Positions 56,403-64,000 of a stretch of 64,000 bases of DNA are shown here, piece by piece (positions within the stretch are counted from its first letter, which is position 1; each line of letters opens with the position of its first letter). The notes below the pieces were generated by a model. It searched no databases, was not told where the DNA came from, and saw only the letters and a program-made list of their open reading frames with translations. The stretch is from Tardibacter chloracetimidivorans (GTDB taxonomy: Bacteria > Pseudomonadota > Alphaproteobacteria > Sphingomonadales > Sphingomonadaceae). The DNA lies in NCBI RefSeq assembly GCF_001890385.1, contig NZ_CP018221.1, positions 669,501 to 733,500 on the forward strand, read 5' to 3'. A program made the translations under genes and the position numbers.

Positions 56403-58466
56403 TTAGCTGTTCGGCGAGGCGATAGCGGTAAGCCGCGTATTCTCGGGCGAAGCGTTCACCTGTGCCTCAATGGCCAGGTCAAGCTCAGCAAGGCCGATGT
56501 CGATCCGGTTGTCCGTCTCGCGGTCCTTGCGGGCCTGCTCGGCCGACTTCAGCTTGATGCCCTGGAGGGTGTCGATCCGGCGAATAGCCAGCTCTGCATC
56601 CTTGCGGGAATCTTCGCGTTCCACTTGGCGTTCGCGGAGAGCCATCTGGCGCTCAGCAACGTCAATGTTCTTGAGCTTCTCGTCCAGCTCCGCCTTCTGG
56701 AGCGGGTTAGGCTCTGGCGGCGGCAGGGTGTCGGGATCGGTGATGATCTCCTGGATGTTCTTCCATCCTTTGATCTCCATCGCCCTCTTCCAGACGTTGT
56801 AGGACTGCTTGTCGCCATACCAGCGGGCCTGCTTCTCACTGAGGGCCTTGTCGGCCACCAGAAGCTCTTCGACCGCCTGGTCCCTCGCGCCGTAGCCCAG
56901 GGTCATGTCCACAGCCACGTCGCGCCTTGAGCGCCACTGGGAGGGAGTTGCCCGGACGAATGAGCCAGCGATCTCGACGATCTTCTCTTCGGTCTCGTTC
57001 TCGATAGCGAGCTGGTAGACCTTCAGGTACAGCTGGGAGACGAATTGAAGCGCGAAGTTGCGGGCGATGATCTTCGTCCGGCCCTGGCTGTTTTCCGTCA
57101 GCTGTTGGACAAGGCCCTGGCTGTTCTGGTGGCTCAGTGCCTTCTTGTCGAGGCCCTGTGAGAGCCTGGAGATGCCGGTGGTGTCCTCGCGGTCGCTGTC
57201 GACCATCTGGATCACCTGGGGGACGAACGGGTTGATGTTCGTCGACGGGAGCGGCGCAACGCTGTCGGTCAGTGACCTGACGTTGACCACCCCTCCCCTG
57301 CGGTTGTCGATCAACTCCCGTGGGTTCGCAACGCCGCCACGGGCAACCATCCAGCGAGGGTTCGTGGCGTCCACGGCCTGTTCGATGACAGCGCGGGCCA
57401 GGACCGTCTTGGTGTTGGCGTGTTGGATCGTGCGGGCGGCGAAGTTGTTCCCGTAGAAGGTGTGAGGGATCGGCTGGGGGACGTAGGCCACGAACGGGTG
57501 ATCGTTGACCTTCTGCTTCTCCAGAAGCACCTCGCCGACGTGAACCACCTTCCACAGCTGGCGGCGGCCGGTGCCCTCGAAGTCGATGCGGATGTAGCTC
57601 TCATAGACTGTGACCATTCGGCCCGCTTCGTCCACGTTGTCCTCGTCGTTGAGGAAGCCGCTGGTCGTCTCTTCTTCGCGCTGGAGCTTCTCGGCGTCCA
57701 TCGCCAGGTCGTCGTCGGACCCAGTGATCGAATAGACCAGGTCCGCGTCGTAGCCATCGTCCACCAGGTCGCCGAGAGTGCAGCGGTAGCGGTGGGCAAG
57801 ATAGTCGGCCTTGTCGAGGTATCGGGAGCGTCCGGTCTTGATGAACTCTTCCGGGGGGATAGGCTCGATCACGACCTGTGAGGCGTCGGTGATCTCTTCG
57901 ACCTCGCCGGACAGGAGGACCGTTCCGTCCTCGCTCTGGGTGATCGTCGGCTTTCCCTTCAGCCGGAACTGGGGGTTCATCAGGAGCCGGATGGCCTGCT
58001 CTTGGGTGATGTTCTCGAAGCTGTATTCTTCGATTATCTCCCGTCTGTCCCAGTAGACCTTCGCCAGGCCGACGCGGTTGGTGAGGCCATCGTGGACCAC
58101 GTCCTGGAAGACCTCCAGGCCTCGGTTCTGGCGGTGGACGACATATTCGCAATATGCGGTCGACTGCTTGGCCAGAGGAACGTCGTCGTCGTTCTGGGGG
58201 CTGAAGGTAACGATATTGCTACCGGCCCCGAACGTCTCGACGATCTCTGCCTTCATGGTCTCGACCGATAGGTAGACGTCCTGGCTGACGAACTTGGAGC
58301 CGCCTTCGCGGGCCTGATAGGGCCGCTGGCCGAGGTAATATTCGGTGACCTTGCGCCGCTCGTCGGCCAGGTTGGTATCCACAAAGGTGGAGCCCGCATC
58401 GGCCTTCGACCGGCAAGCGTTCAGCAGCTCATCTTCAGTGAGCGGCCGGATGCGTTCGTTTTTCAT
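56403..58466 (-). CDS. Portal protein, P2
   Basis: 687 residues, aligning with the P1 portal: PLTEDELLNACRSKADAGST, VETMKAEIVETFGAG, the SRLSQGLDKKALSHQNSQ crown segment, a C-terminal coiled coil and the ASPNS end. The ATG overlaps the stop of the terminase remnant by 4 bp, as expected for a former terL-portal junction. Confidence 0.92.
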   Translation of the reverse strand: MKNERIRPLTEDELLNACRSKADAGSTFVDTNLADERRKVTEYYLGQRPYQAREGGSKFVSQDVYLSVETMKAEIVETFGAGSNIVTFSPQNDDDVPLAKQSTAYCEYVVHRQNRGLEVFQDVVHDGLTNRVGLAKVYWDRREIIEEYSFENITQEQAIRLLMNPQFRLKGKPTITQSEDGTVLLSGEVEEITDASQVVIEPIPPEEFIKTGRSRYLDKADYLAHRYRCTLGDLVDDGYDADLVYSITGSDDDLAMDAEKLQREEETTSGFLNDEDNVDEAGRMVTVYESYIRIDFEGTGRRQLWKVVHVGEVLLEKQKVNDHPFVAYVPQPIPHTFYGNNFAARTIQHANTKTVLARAVIEQAVDATNPRWMVARGGVANPRELIDNRRGGVVNVRSLTDSVAPLPSTNINPFVPQVIQMVDSDREDTTGISRLSQGLDKKALSHQNSQGLVQQLTENSQGRTKIIARNFALQFVSQLYLKVYQLAIENETEEKIVEIAGSFVRATPSQWRSRRDVAVDMTLGYGARDQAVEELLVADKALSEKQARWYGDKQSYNVWKRAMEIKGWKNIQEIITDPDTLPPPEPNPLQKAELDEKLKNIDVAERQMALRERQVEREDSRKDAELAIRRIDTLQGIKLKSAEQARKDRETDNRIDIGLAELDLAIEAQVNASPENTRLTAIASPNS

Positions 58467-58570
58467 ATCATCTCAATGAACATGTCGTCGGTCACCGGGA
58501 TGAGGTCCCAGGAGCCTTCATGAATGTGGTTGGCAATGGCGAGGGCCATGACGCAGTCGTCGTGGCATCC
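58463..58570 (-). pseudogene. Remnant of the large terminase 3' end, P2
   Basis: About 35 codons reading GCHDDCVMALAIANHIHEGS then WDLIPVTDDMFIEMI and stop. They match the P1 terminase end (CHDDCVMSLALANHIHEG). The ATPase and nearly all of the nuclease domain are gone; the reading frame breaks at 58570/58571. The deletion also took the small terminase. Confidence 0.9.
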
Positions 58571-58982
58571 TACTGATCGGGGCGGCCAGAGGTGCGGCGA
58601 GCATCCCGGCGTTGAGCGCCAGGTCCGTTACGTCAGCGCCGGTCCCGTCAGTGAGGCGGCGGGCTTGGGTTCCGACGATGTCCGCGCCGGACAGTGGGTT
58701 CCAATCGTAATTGAACTCCTCGAAGGACCTTCCGGCCCTAGCCGCGCCCTGTTCTGAAGCGCCGAGGGCTCTGAGGCCCTGCTCGACCAGCGACGAGGCG
58801 GACTTGGTGAGAGCCCCACGCGGCCGTGGAGCGGAGAGGACGCCTCGCGTCTTGGGTTGGTTGCGGAAGCGGTCTGCGGTCGTCCGGGTTATGGACGGCA
58901 TAGGCAGCGCAGAGCCGCCATAGGTTGCCGCCAGGGCAGCATTGATCGCCTCCTGGGACAGCGCCCCATGAGTTGATGGCAT
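58518..58982 (-). pseudogene. Truncated P2 gene fused out of frame to terminase remnant
   Basis: Reads MPSTHGALSQEAINAALAAT..., a plausible phage protein up to LAAPLAAPIS (about residue 137), then enters terminase DNA in another frame and ends after 17 unrelated residues (RMPRRLRHGPRHCQPHS). The junction is at about 58570. The original function is unknown; position suggests a gene that lay upstream of the terminase genes. Confidence 0.75.
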
Positions 58983-59030
58983 GTAGTGATTTCCTGAGTG
59001 TGCCGGGGGCCAGGGTTAGCCCCCAGCCCC

Positions 59031-61154
59031 TCAGTCCGTTGGGCCGTAAAGCCCCGTTTCGTCTCCCGACTGTCCGACAGCCTGGATGGTGCCCACCTTG
59101 GTCAGCTCTGCGGCTGCCTTCTGGAGCTTCTCGGCGAATGCCGCGTCCATGGCTGCTCTCTGCTCCACGAGGCGCATAGCGTCCTCAACGGACGAGACGT
59201 TCGTGTCGGTGAGCATCCGGGCCAGCTCGGCCTTCAGGTCCTCGCCGTAGCGGCCGAAGCGTCCCCGGCCTGCGTCGGACAGGATCGTCCAGGCCGCTGC
59301 GAGCGGTCGCCCTGAGGCCAACTGAGTGGCCACCTGGGTGCCAGTCGTCGCGTCCATGCCCTCGTCGACCGCCTGGCGGCCACGGGTGGCTGAGTTGCCG
59401 AACACCTCACGGTAGGTCAGGTGGGCGTCACGCTCTGCGGTGGCCCGTTCCATCAGCTGATCGGTCGCCTCGTCGCCATGGATCGACCTGAGGAGGTCTG
59501 TCCGGGCGTCATTGGCGTTGATCGGTGCCGTCGCGTCCCCCCAGCGCCGGACCCCGCTCTTGCTTCCGTAAATCTCATCGGCAAGGCGGGTGCGGTCACC
59601 AAGGCGGAACTGCTCCGTCTGGCTGTCGTTGAGGCGGCCCATCTGGTCGGTTGCATCGTTGGCGGTGTTGCGCCGGGAACCTGGGAGGTCCTCAAGGCCG
59701 AGGCGGAATGCCTGCTTGTCCTTGGTGGGACCCTCAAAGGCCTGGCGGGCCTCGCGGTAGACCGGAACCTGTTGGTCCAGCTCGTCCAGAAGCTGGCGGC
59801 GGGTGAGGTCAATCGCTCGGGTATCCGAGGTCATGCCTTCCGGCCGGGCAATGAACGGGCTGTTGGTGTCGAACTCCAGGTCGTCCAGATAGCGCTTAGC
59901 GCCATCCCAGGTCTCAAGGACCGGGACCTGGCCGGTCTCGTAGAGCGGAGGGTTGCCGCCAGGCGCTCCAAGTCCCTGTTCGGGGACGAAGCGTGGCCCT
60001 GGGCGGAAAGGTGCTTCCGATCCGGGGTTGCGGCGGGCCATCGGCGTCTGCCGTATCTGCCGGGCACCCGCTGTGATCGCGGCGGGGCCAGCGGGGCTGG
60101 TCGCCACTTCATGGAGCCCTGGGGTCTGGATGACCGGCTGCTCATAAGCCTCACGGTAAAGCGGGGCGGCTCTGGTGCGGGCTTCCTCGGTCAGCCGTGC
60201 GGACTGTTGGTGCGGGTTGACCGTCGAGCCCAGCGTGTCGTCGACGTGCTGCCGGGTGCGCTGGGCCATATTGCTCTGACGCTTCTTGACCGCCTCTCTG
60301 ACTGCCCGCTGTCCCGGACCCATGCCTCTGGAGGCGTAGCCGGTGAGCTGGCGGGTTGTGTCGTCAAGGTCGGACACGGAAGCAGGGACGTTGAGTGCCG
60401 CGCGGTCGCGGACAGCATCGGCCGCTTCGGTTGGGGTGAAGCCAGCGTCGGCCAGGGCCGTGTCGATCTCGCGGTGCGCTTGGGCCTGAGCGACCTTCCG
60501 TCCGCCCTCGCGGGAGATGTAGGGCAGCAAGGCGTTTCGGACGTTGCGTCCCACAGCGGTTACCCCGCGAGCGAGTGGGTCGGCGGCAAGGCCAGTTCCC
60601 GCGCCAAACAGTGCGCCTTCGACGGCATTACGAGTGCGTTCGCCTAGTCCGTCTCCCTGGCCAGCGCCAGAAACGCCGCCGTAAAATGCGCCCGTGGCGA
60701 CGTTGTCGACGGTTCTGGCCACGGCTCCAGCGCCTTTGGCGACCTTCAGGCCCGGCATGAGCATGGAGCCAGCAATGCCGGTTCCTGTGGCTGCGCCGGA
60801 GCTTACGCCGTGGTTGCGGCTGAAATCGGCCTGCTCGTCCTGGAAGTTCTCCTGAGCTTCGTCGAAGTCTCTGCCGGTTCCTTCGAAGCCGAAGGTCGTC
60901 TTGAGCTTGTTCCCAAGGACCTCGGCACCGGCCGCCAGCTCGTCCCCGTATCCACCCGTGAGGGTGTCCACCACCTTGCCAGCTGCGTCACCGATAGTAG
61001 CGCCCAGTCCCCTGCCCTTCTTGGGCGGGGCTTTCGGGAGCTTGGGTGCCTGACGGCTCGCCCACACCTTCCTCGCGGCGGCGGCGGCTGCCTTCGGATC
61101 GTTTGTTGCGATCTCGATTATCTCGCCATTCGGGAGGCGTATTGGAGTCGTCAT
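59031..61154 (-). CDS. Large internal virion / ejection protein, P2
   Basis: 707 residues, positional and compositional counterpart of 13304-15316. It begins MTTPIRLPNGEIIEIATNDP, has glycine-rich hydrophobic stretches (AATGTGIAGSMLMPGLKVAK, GAFYGGVSGAGQG), and a long helical C-terminal half. Likely a head-internal protein ejected with DNA. Overlaps the next upstream gene by 4 bp. Confidence 0.7.
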   Translation of the reverse strand: MTTPIRLPNGEIIEIATNDPKAAAAAARKVWASRQAPKLPKAPPKKGRGLGATIGDAAGKVVDTLTGGYGDELAAGAEVLGNKLKTTFGFEGTGRDFDEAQENFQDEQADFSRNHGVSSGAATGTGIAGSMLMPGLKVAKGAGAVARTVDNVATGAFYGGVSGAGQGDGLGERTRNAVEGALFGAGTGLAADPLARGVTAVGRNVRNALLPYISREGGRKVAQAQAHREIDTALADAGFTPTEAADAVRDRAALNVPASVSDLDDTTRQLTGYASRGMGPGQRAVREAVKKRQSNMAQRTRQHVDDTLGSTVNPHQQSARLTEEARTRAAPLYREAYEQPVIQTPGLHEVATSPAGPAAITAGARQIRQTPMARRNPGSEAPFRPGPRFVPEQGLGAPGGNPPLYETGQVPVLETWDGAKRYLDDLEFDTNSPFIARPEGMTSDTRAIDLTRRQLLDELDQQVPVYREARQAFEGPTKDKQAFRLGLEDLPGSRRNTANDATDQMGRLNDSQTEQFRLGDRTRLADEIYGSKSGVRRWGDATAPINANDARTDLLRSIHGDEATDQLMERATAERDAHLTYREVFGNSATRGRQAVDEGMDATTGTQVATQLASGRPLAAAWTILSDAGRGRFGRYGEDLKAELARMLTDTNVSSVEDAMRLVEQRAAMDAAFAEKLQKAAAELTKVGTIQAVGQSGDETGLYGPTD

Positions 61155-62035
61155 TTAATAGGGTTTCCGTTGATGTCGTAGACCACACGGCCGCTTGTCT
61201 TAGCGCCTTTCCGGGTTGACGGGGGGGCACCTTTAAGGGCCTTCCGCCTCTCAAGGGCGCGGTTCATCTGGGACGAGTACCAGTCGGACCAGTGCTGGGC
61301 CTTCCGTACCGTTCCGTCCCGGTTGATGATGGGGTTGGCTTCCCGGTACTTGGCCCATTCGGTGTCCGATCCGACGAGCGTTCCGTTGGCCTGGAGGTAG
61401 GCCTCGCGGAACTGTTGCATGTCGATCTGCCGCTGGGACAGTGCTTTCCCGGCCTCAATGAACGCCTCGTTGGTCGCGTAGGGCCGGTTGTAGCCCCCGG
61501 ACATTTTGGCGAAGATGCGGCCTTCCCAGTCAGACACAGGGCCTTCGCCGGGCTGGCGCATAGAGCGGGCCATGGCCAGCGAGAGCTGTTCCATCCGGGA
61601 CAGGTCGCTGTCGCCGAAGGTCTCTCGGATGGCGTTGAAGCCCCGGTTGATCAGGCCCCCGGTCGGCCGGACGCGGTCGTTGAGTTCCGAGAACTCATCG
61701 TAGGACGCGAGGGCGTTCCGGGCCTTGTCGATCTCGGGCTGGGCCTTTTCCAGGACCTTGGCCCCGTTGGCCATCATGCGGCCCTTGGTCTCTTCTCGGA
61801 CCTTGGGGTTCTCAATGCGGAGGAACGGGTCCCGGATGGGCTCCACGGCTGGCATCCCCGCCTGTCTGAGGCTGATTCGGCTCTGGATGTCGTCCCGGTC
61901 CACGCCCGGCTGAGCGCCCTTGACGAGGCCCTGGGCGGTGTAGCGGTCAAGCTCCGCCTGGTGTTCCGGTTTGAGCTTGCCTTGGGCGGCCCCCATCTGA
62001 AGCAGGGAGATGCGTTCCTTGAGAGGGTCGGCCAT
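61151..62035 (-). CDS. Internal virion protein B, P2
   Basis: 294 residues, helical: MADPLKERISLLQMGAAQGK, then RMEQLSLAMARSMRQPGEG and an end VVYDINGNPIK. Probably equals the C-terminal half of the P1 419-residue protein, so a single P1 gene corresponds to two P2 genes. Role inferred from neighbours. Confidence 0.6.
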   Translation of the reverse strand: MADPLKERISLLQMGAAQGKLKPEHQAELDRYTAQGLVKGAQPGVDRDDIQSRISLRQAGMPAVEPIRDPFLRIENPKVREETKGRMMANGAKVLEKAQPEIDKARNALASYDEFSELNDRVRPTGGLINRGFNAIRETFGDSDLSRMEQLSLAMARSMRQPGEGPVSDWEGRIFAKMSGGYNRPYATNEAFIEAGKALSQRQIDMQQFREAYLQANGTLVGSDTEWAKYREANPIINRDGTVRKAQHWSDWYSSQMNRALERRKALKGAPPSTRKGAKTSGRVVYDINGNPIK

Positions 62036-62038
62036 CGG

Positions 62039-62803
62039 TTATTGTCCTAGAAGGTAAGAAAGGTCGGCGTTGTTCGGGTTAATCCGACTGCGGCGGGTGC
62101 TGGGGGGCGCGTTCAGTTTCTGAGATTGAATCTGGTAGTCACGCTCATCGTCGATGCGGCTGTCCTCAGCCCGCTGGCGCAGAATGTCGATCTTCAGCTG
62201 ATCGGCTGGAGAAATCGCCCTGTCCCGGTAGGTCGTGGCGATGCCTTCGTCCCACGTCGGCGGGAGGCCGAGCGCTGCGAACTGAGGATCGGAGACCACC
62301 CGCTCATAGAGGGTAGCCCGTTGTTCCTTCGGTGCCTGGAGGATGGACCCCATCACCGCTCCCCGCTGCTTGATTACATCATCAGCTTTGGGTTGGTTCT
62401 TGGATGCCTTCTGTTCCTCCAGGTAATTCTGGAATGCTTGGACTGGCGTGTAGGACCGCTCGCCCGTTTCGGGGTCAACCGTGATCTCGAAGGCATCGTC
62501 CGGCCCGCCCAGAGTGGACTGGCGGACGTTGGCCTTCCTCAGGTCCTGTCGGCGCGACAGGATGGTATCGGCGGCGTTGGCCAGGCTCTCGCCGAAGTTT
62601 CCGCCGCGCATCATCCCCGATCCGATGGCCAGAAGGGTATCGCTTCGGTTTTCCTTAGCGAACGGGTTGGTGGACCGTGTGGGTGGAGCCTTGGGCAGCC
62701 TGCTCAGAAAGTCCGTGTCGGGTCCGTCAAAGACGGTTGGTTTTCTGTCGGCGTGTCCCAAGGCGCGTTGAATCCTCGGGTCATCCCATGGAAGAAGTGT
62801 CAT
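62039..62803 (-). CDS. Internal virion protein A, P2
   Basis: 254 residues from the ATG at 62803 (MTLLPWDDPRIQRALGHADR), 5 bp after the upstream stop; a longer frame overlaps that gene. Contains LLAIGSGMMRGGNFGESLAN and RSYTPVQAFQNYLEEQ, which parallel AFGANMLAAPSFGQGMGAGA and SYAPVEAVQDWQSGLANQ of the P1 protein 15316-16575. Confidence 0.65.
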   Translation of the reverse strand: MTLLPWDDPRIQRALGHADRKPTVFDGPDTDFLSRLPKAPPTRSTNPFAKENRSDTLLAIGSGMMRGGNFGESLANAADTILSRRQDLRKANVRQSTLGGPDDAFEITVDPETGERSYTPVQAFQNYLEEQKASKNQPKADDVIKQRGAVMGSILQAPKEQRATLYERVVSDPQFAALGLPPTWDEGIATTYRDRAISPADQLKIDILRQRAEDSRIDDERDYQIQSQKLNAPPSTRRSRINPNNADLSYLLGQ

Positions 62804-62807
62804 TGTG

Positions 62808-63791
62808 TTATTTTCCGCCGCTGAAAGCGCCCGCAGCGCCGATTGCAGCACCTGCCAGCTGCCCAAAGATATTCCCGCCGCTCTTCGTCTTCGAAGTGCC
62901 GCTGGAGGTCCCGGACTGGCCCCACTGGTTCCCACCGACAATCGAATAGTACCTGTTCAACAGGTCCCAATCGCGCTGGTCCATGCCCTGCCACTTCTCG
63001 AAGTCGGCATCCATCTGGCCCTGTCGGTCTGCCTGGTCGATCATGCCCGCCTGGGTCATCTTGTCGAATGCGCCCATGGTCATGTCGTTACCAGCCGTCA
63101 TCGCGCCGATGCCCTGACCTGTCAGGTTGCTGGCGAGTCCGGCTGAGGTGCTGAGAGCCCCCAGCTTGGCCGCACGGTCGCCCTGAGCCAGCGAGAGGCC
63201 GCGATTGTACGCATCGCCCCTCAGAGTAGCGGAGATGTCTGCGATGCGGTCCTCAGCGCCTCTACGGGCAATTCCGGCCGCAACGCCCGCACGGGAGCTG
63301 TTGATGCCTCCGGTGGCTGTCGCCTGCCGGTCGATGCCGGGGAGCGTCTCCTCGTTGAGGTTACGGACCACATCCCTGGAGTTGGCGTCGATCATGCCTT
63401 GGACGTGAGGGTTGTCCGCGTACTGTTGGGCGGCCTTGATGTTGGCTGTGGTCGCGTTCTCGCCTGCTAGGGACGTGAAGGCGTCAAGGGCCGAGAGGGC
63501 GCGTGAGGAGCCTGAGGAGGCGAGATTGGAGCCGATGGAGCTGATGGTCCCCGCGTTACCCATGGCCGTGGAGCCCGCGTAGGCTTTAAGGCGCTCAAGG
63601 GTGCTTCGGGTATCCGCGTCCATCCCGGCGTAGGTCTCGCCCTCGTAATAGGGGGAACCGGCCGAGCTTCCGTAGATGCGCTGTGCTTCGCCGAACGTCT
63701 GGTCCAGCCATGGCTTCTGCCAGCTGCTAGGACCCGTATCGAACTTTTCGTTGGTGGTTGTCTTTTGTGAACCGCCGAAGAGGCCGCCCAT
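62808..63791 (-). CDS. Gly/Ala-rich internal virion protein, P2
   Basis: 327 residues, homologous to 16587-17690 in P1: MGGLFGGSQKTTTNEKFDTG, SPYYEGETYAGMDADTRS, GGINSSRAGVAAGIARRG, DLLNRYYSIVGGNQWGQS. The Gly-rich tail is shorter than in P1. Confidence 0.75.
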   Translation of the reverse strand: MGGLFGGSQKTTTNEKFDTGPSSWQKPWLDQTFGEAQRIYGSSAGSPYYEGETYAGMDADTRSTLERLKAYAGSTAMGNAGTISSIGSNLASSGSSRALSALDAFTSLAGENATTANIKAAQQYADNPHVQGMIDANSRDVVRNLNEETLPGIDRQATATGGINSSRAGVAAGIARRGAEDRIADISATLRGDAYNRGLSLAQGDRAAKLGALSTSAGLASNLTGQGIGAMTAGNDMTMGAFDKMTQAGMIDQADRQGQMDADFEKWQGMDQRDWDLLNRYYSIVGGNQWGQSGTSSGTSKTKSGGNIFGQLAGAAIGAAGAFSGGK

Positions 63792-63799
63792 AGTTATTC

Positions 63800-64000
63800 C
63801 TAGATGCTATAGATTTCCATGGGTCGGCCTTTCTTGTCCTTGTAGGACGCGGCGTATTTGAAGCCCATGCGGTTGAGAAACTTGAAGTGCTTGCGATCCT
63901 CGGGAGGATGAAGCGCGTATATTGGTCCCCCATGTAAATCACGGAGAGAGCCTAAATCTTGCGTCAGGCGGCCGAAGACGCCTTTCGTCCATGGGACATG
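63800..64000 (-). CDS. GNAT-like virion-module protein, P2, partial at window edge
   Basis: Minus frame open to the edge; the last 66 residues include GSLRDLHGGPIYALHPPEDR, KHFKFLNRMGFKYAASYKDK and the end PMEIYSI. It matches the P1 protein 17694-18008 (LYGDTLFALHTPGDTKHEKF). The start lies beyond 64000. Confidence 0.75.
   Translation of the reverse strand, partial: HVPWTKGVFGRLTQDLGSLRDLHGGPIYALHPPEDRKHFKFLNRMGFKYAASYKDKKGRPMEIYSI

Overview
The window looks like a stretch of alphaproteobacterial chromosome, most likely from a sphingomonad. The only clear host protein gene is a partial trigger factor (tig, positions 1-1328, minus strand) of sphingomonad type. Almost everything else belongs to two tandem, related prophages, P1 (about 1450-51668) and P2 (from about 51777 past the window end). 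Both are associated with a tRNA-Leu(UAG) gene. An 80-bp perfect direct repeat (1370-1449 and 51669-51748) covers the 3' part of this tRNA and brackets P1. All phage genes lie on the minus strand, so transcription runs from high to low coordinates.

P1 reads, in transcription order: a 31-bp promoter-like element and a single-subunit T7-type RNA polymerase (48879-51461); a train of ten small, mostly overlapping early genes (45706-48849) ending at an intrinsic terminator (45648-45680); a ribonucleotide reductase that looks like class II (43942-45618); a second copy of the 31-bp element (43898-43928); a T7-ordered replication and nucleotide module (ssDNA-binding protein, endonuclease I, endolysin, primase-helicase, DNA polymerase, ThyX, 5'-3' exonuclease, MazG-like pyrophosphohydrolase, DUF3310-like protein, cytosine methyltransferase-like protein) with many tiny genes between; a terminator (25041-25066); an AT-rich non-coding region with T7/SP6-like promoter sequences (24250-25040); then the virion genes (collar fibre, tail protein, spike base, tailspike, internal proteins, terminase, portal, scaffold, major capsid, adaptor, S74 fibre) and two holin-like genes. 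The last operon is a winged-helix regulator and a tyrosine integrase, read from a sigma70-like promoter that overlaps an 11-bp inverted repeat.

P1 is mosaic. Transcription, replication and one holin are T7-like, while capsid, portal and scaffold resemble the SU10/DUF5309 type, with components like those of gene transfer agents (spike base, 3-TM holin). It carries a Tad2 (DUF2829) anti-Thoeris homologue between portal and scaffold. Three insertion sequences have broken two genes. An IS21-family element and an IS630-family element both interrupt the GH108 endolysin, and a second, inverted, apparently identical IS630 copy interrupts endonuclease I. Removing each IS630 plus one TA restores the reading frame exactly.

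P2 repeats the P1 plan in higher-GC, diverged form: integrase, winged-helix regulator with its own promoter/inverted repeat, strong terminator, small membrane protein, capsid, scaffold, portal, internal virion proteins. Its large terminase is reduced to about 35 C-terminal codons, so P2 cannot be packaging-competent alone. P1 has terminase but a broken endolysin and endonuclease I. The two adjacent relatives therefore carry complementary defects, at least as far as this window shows.
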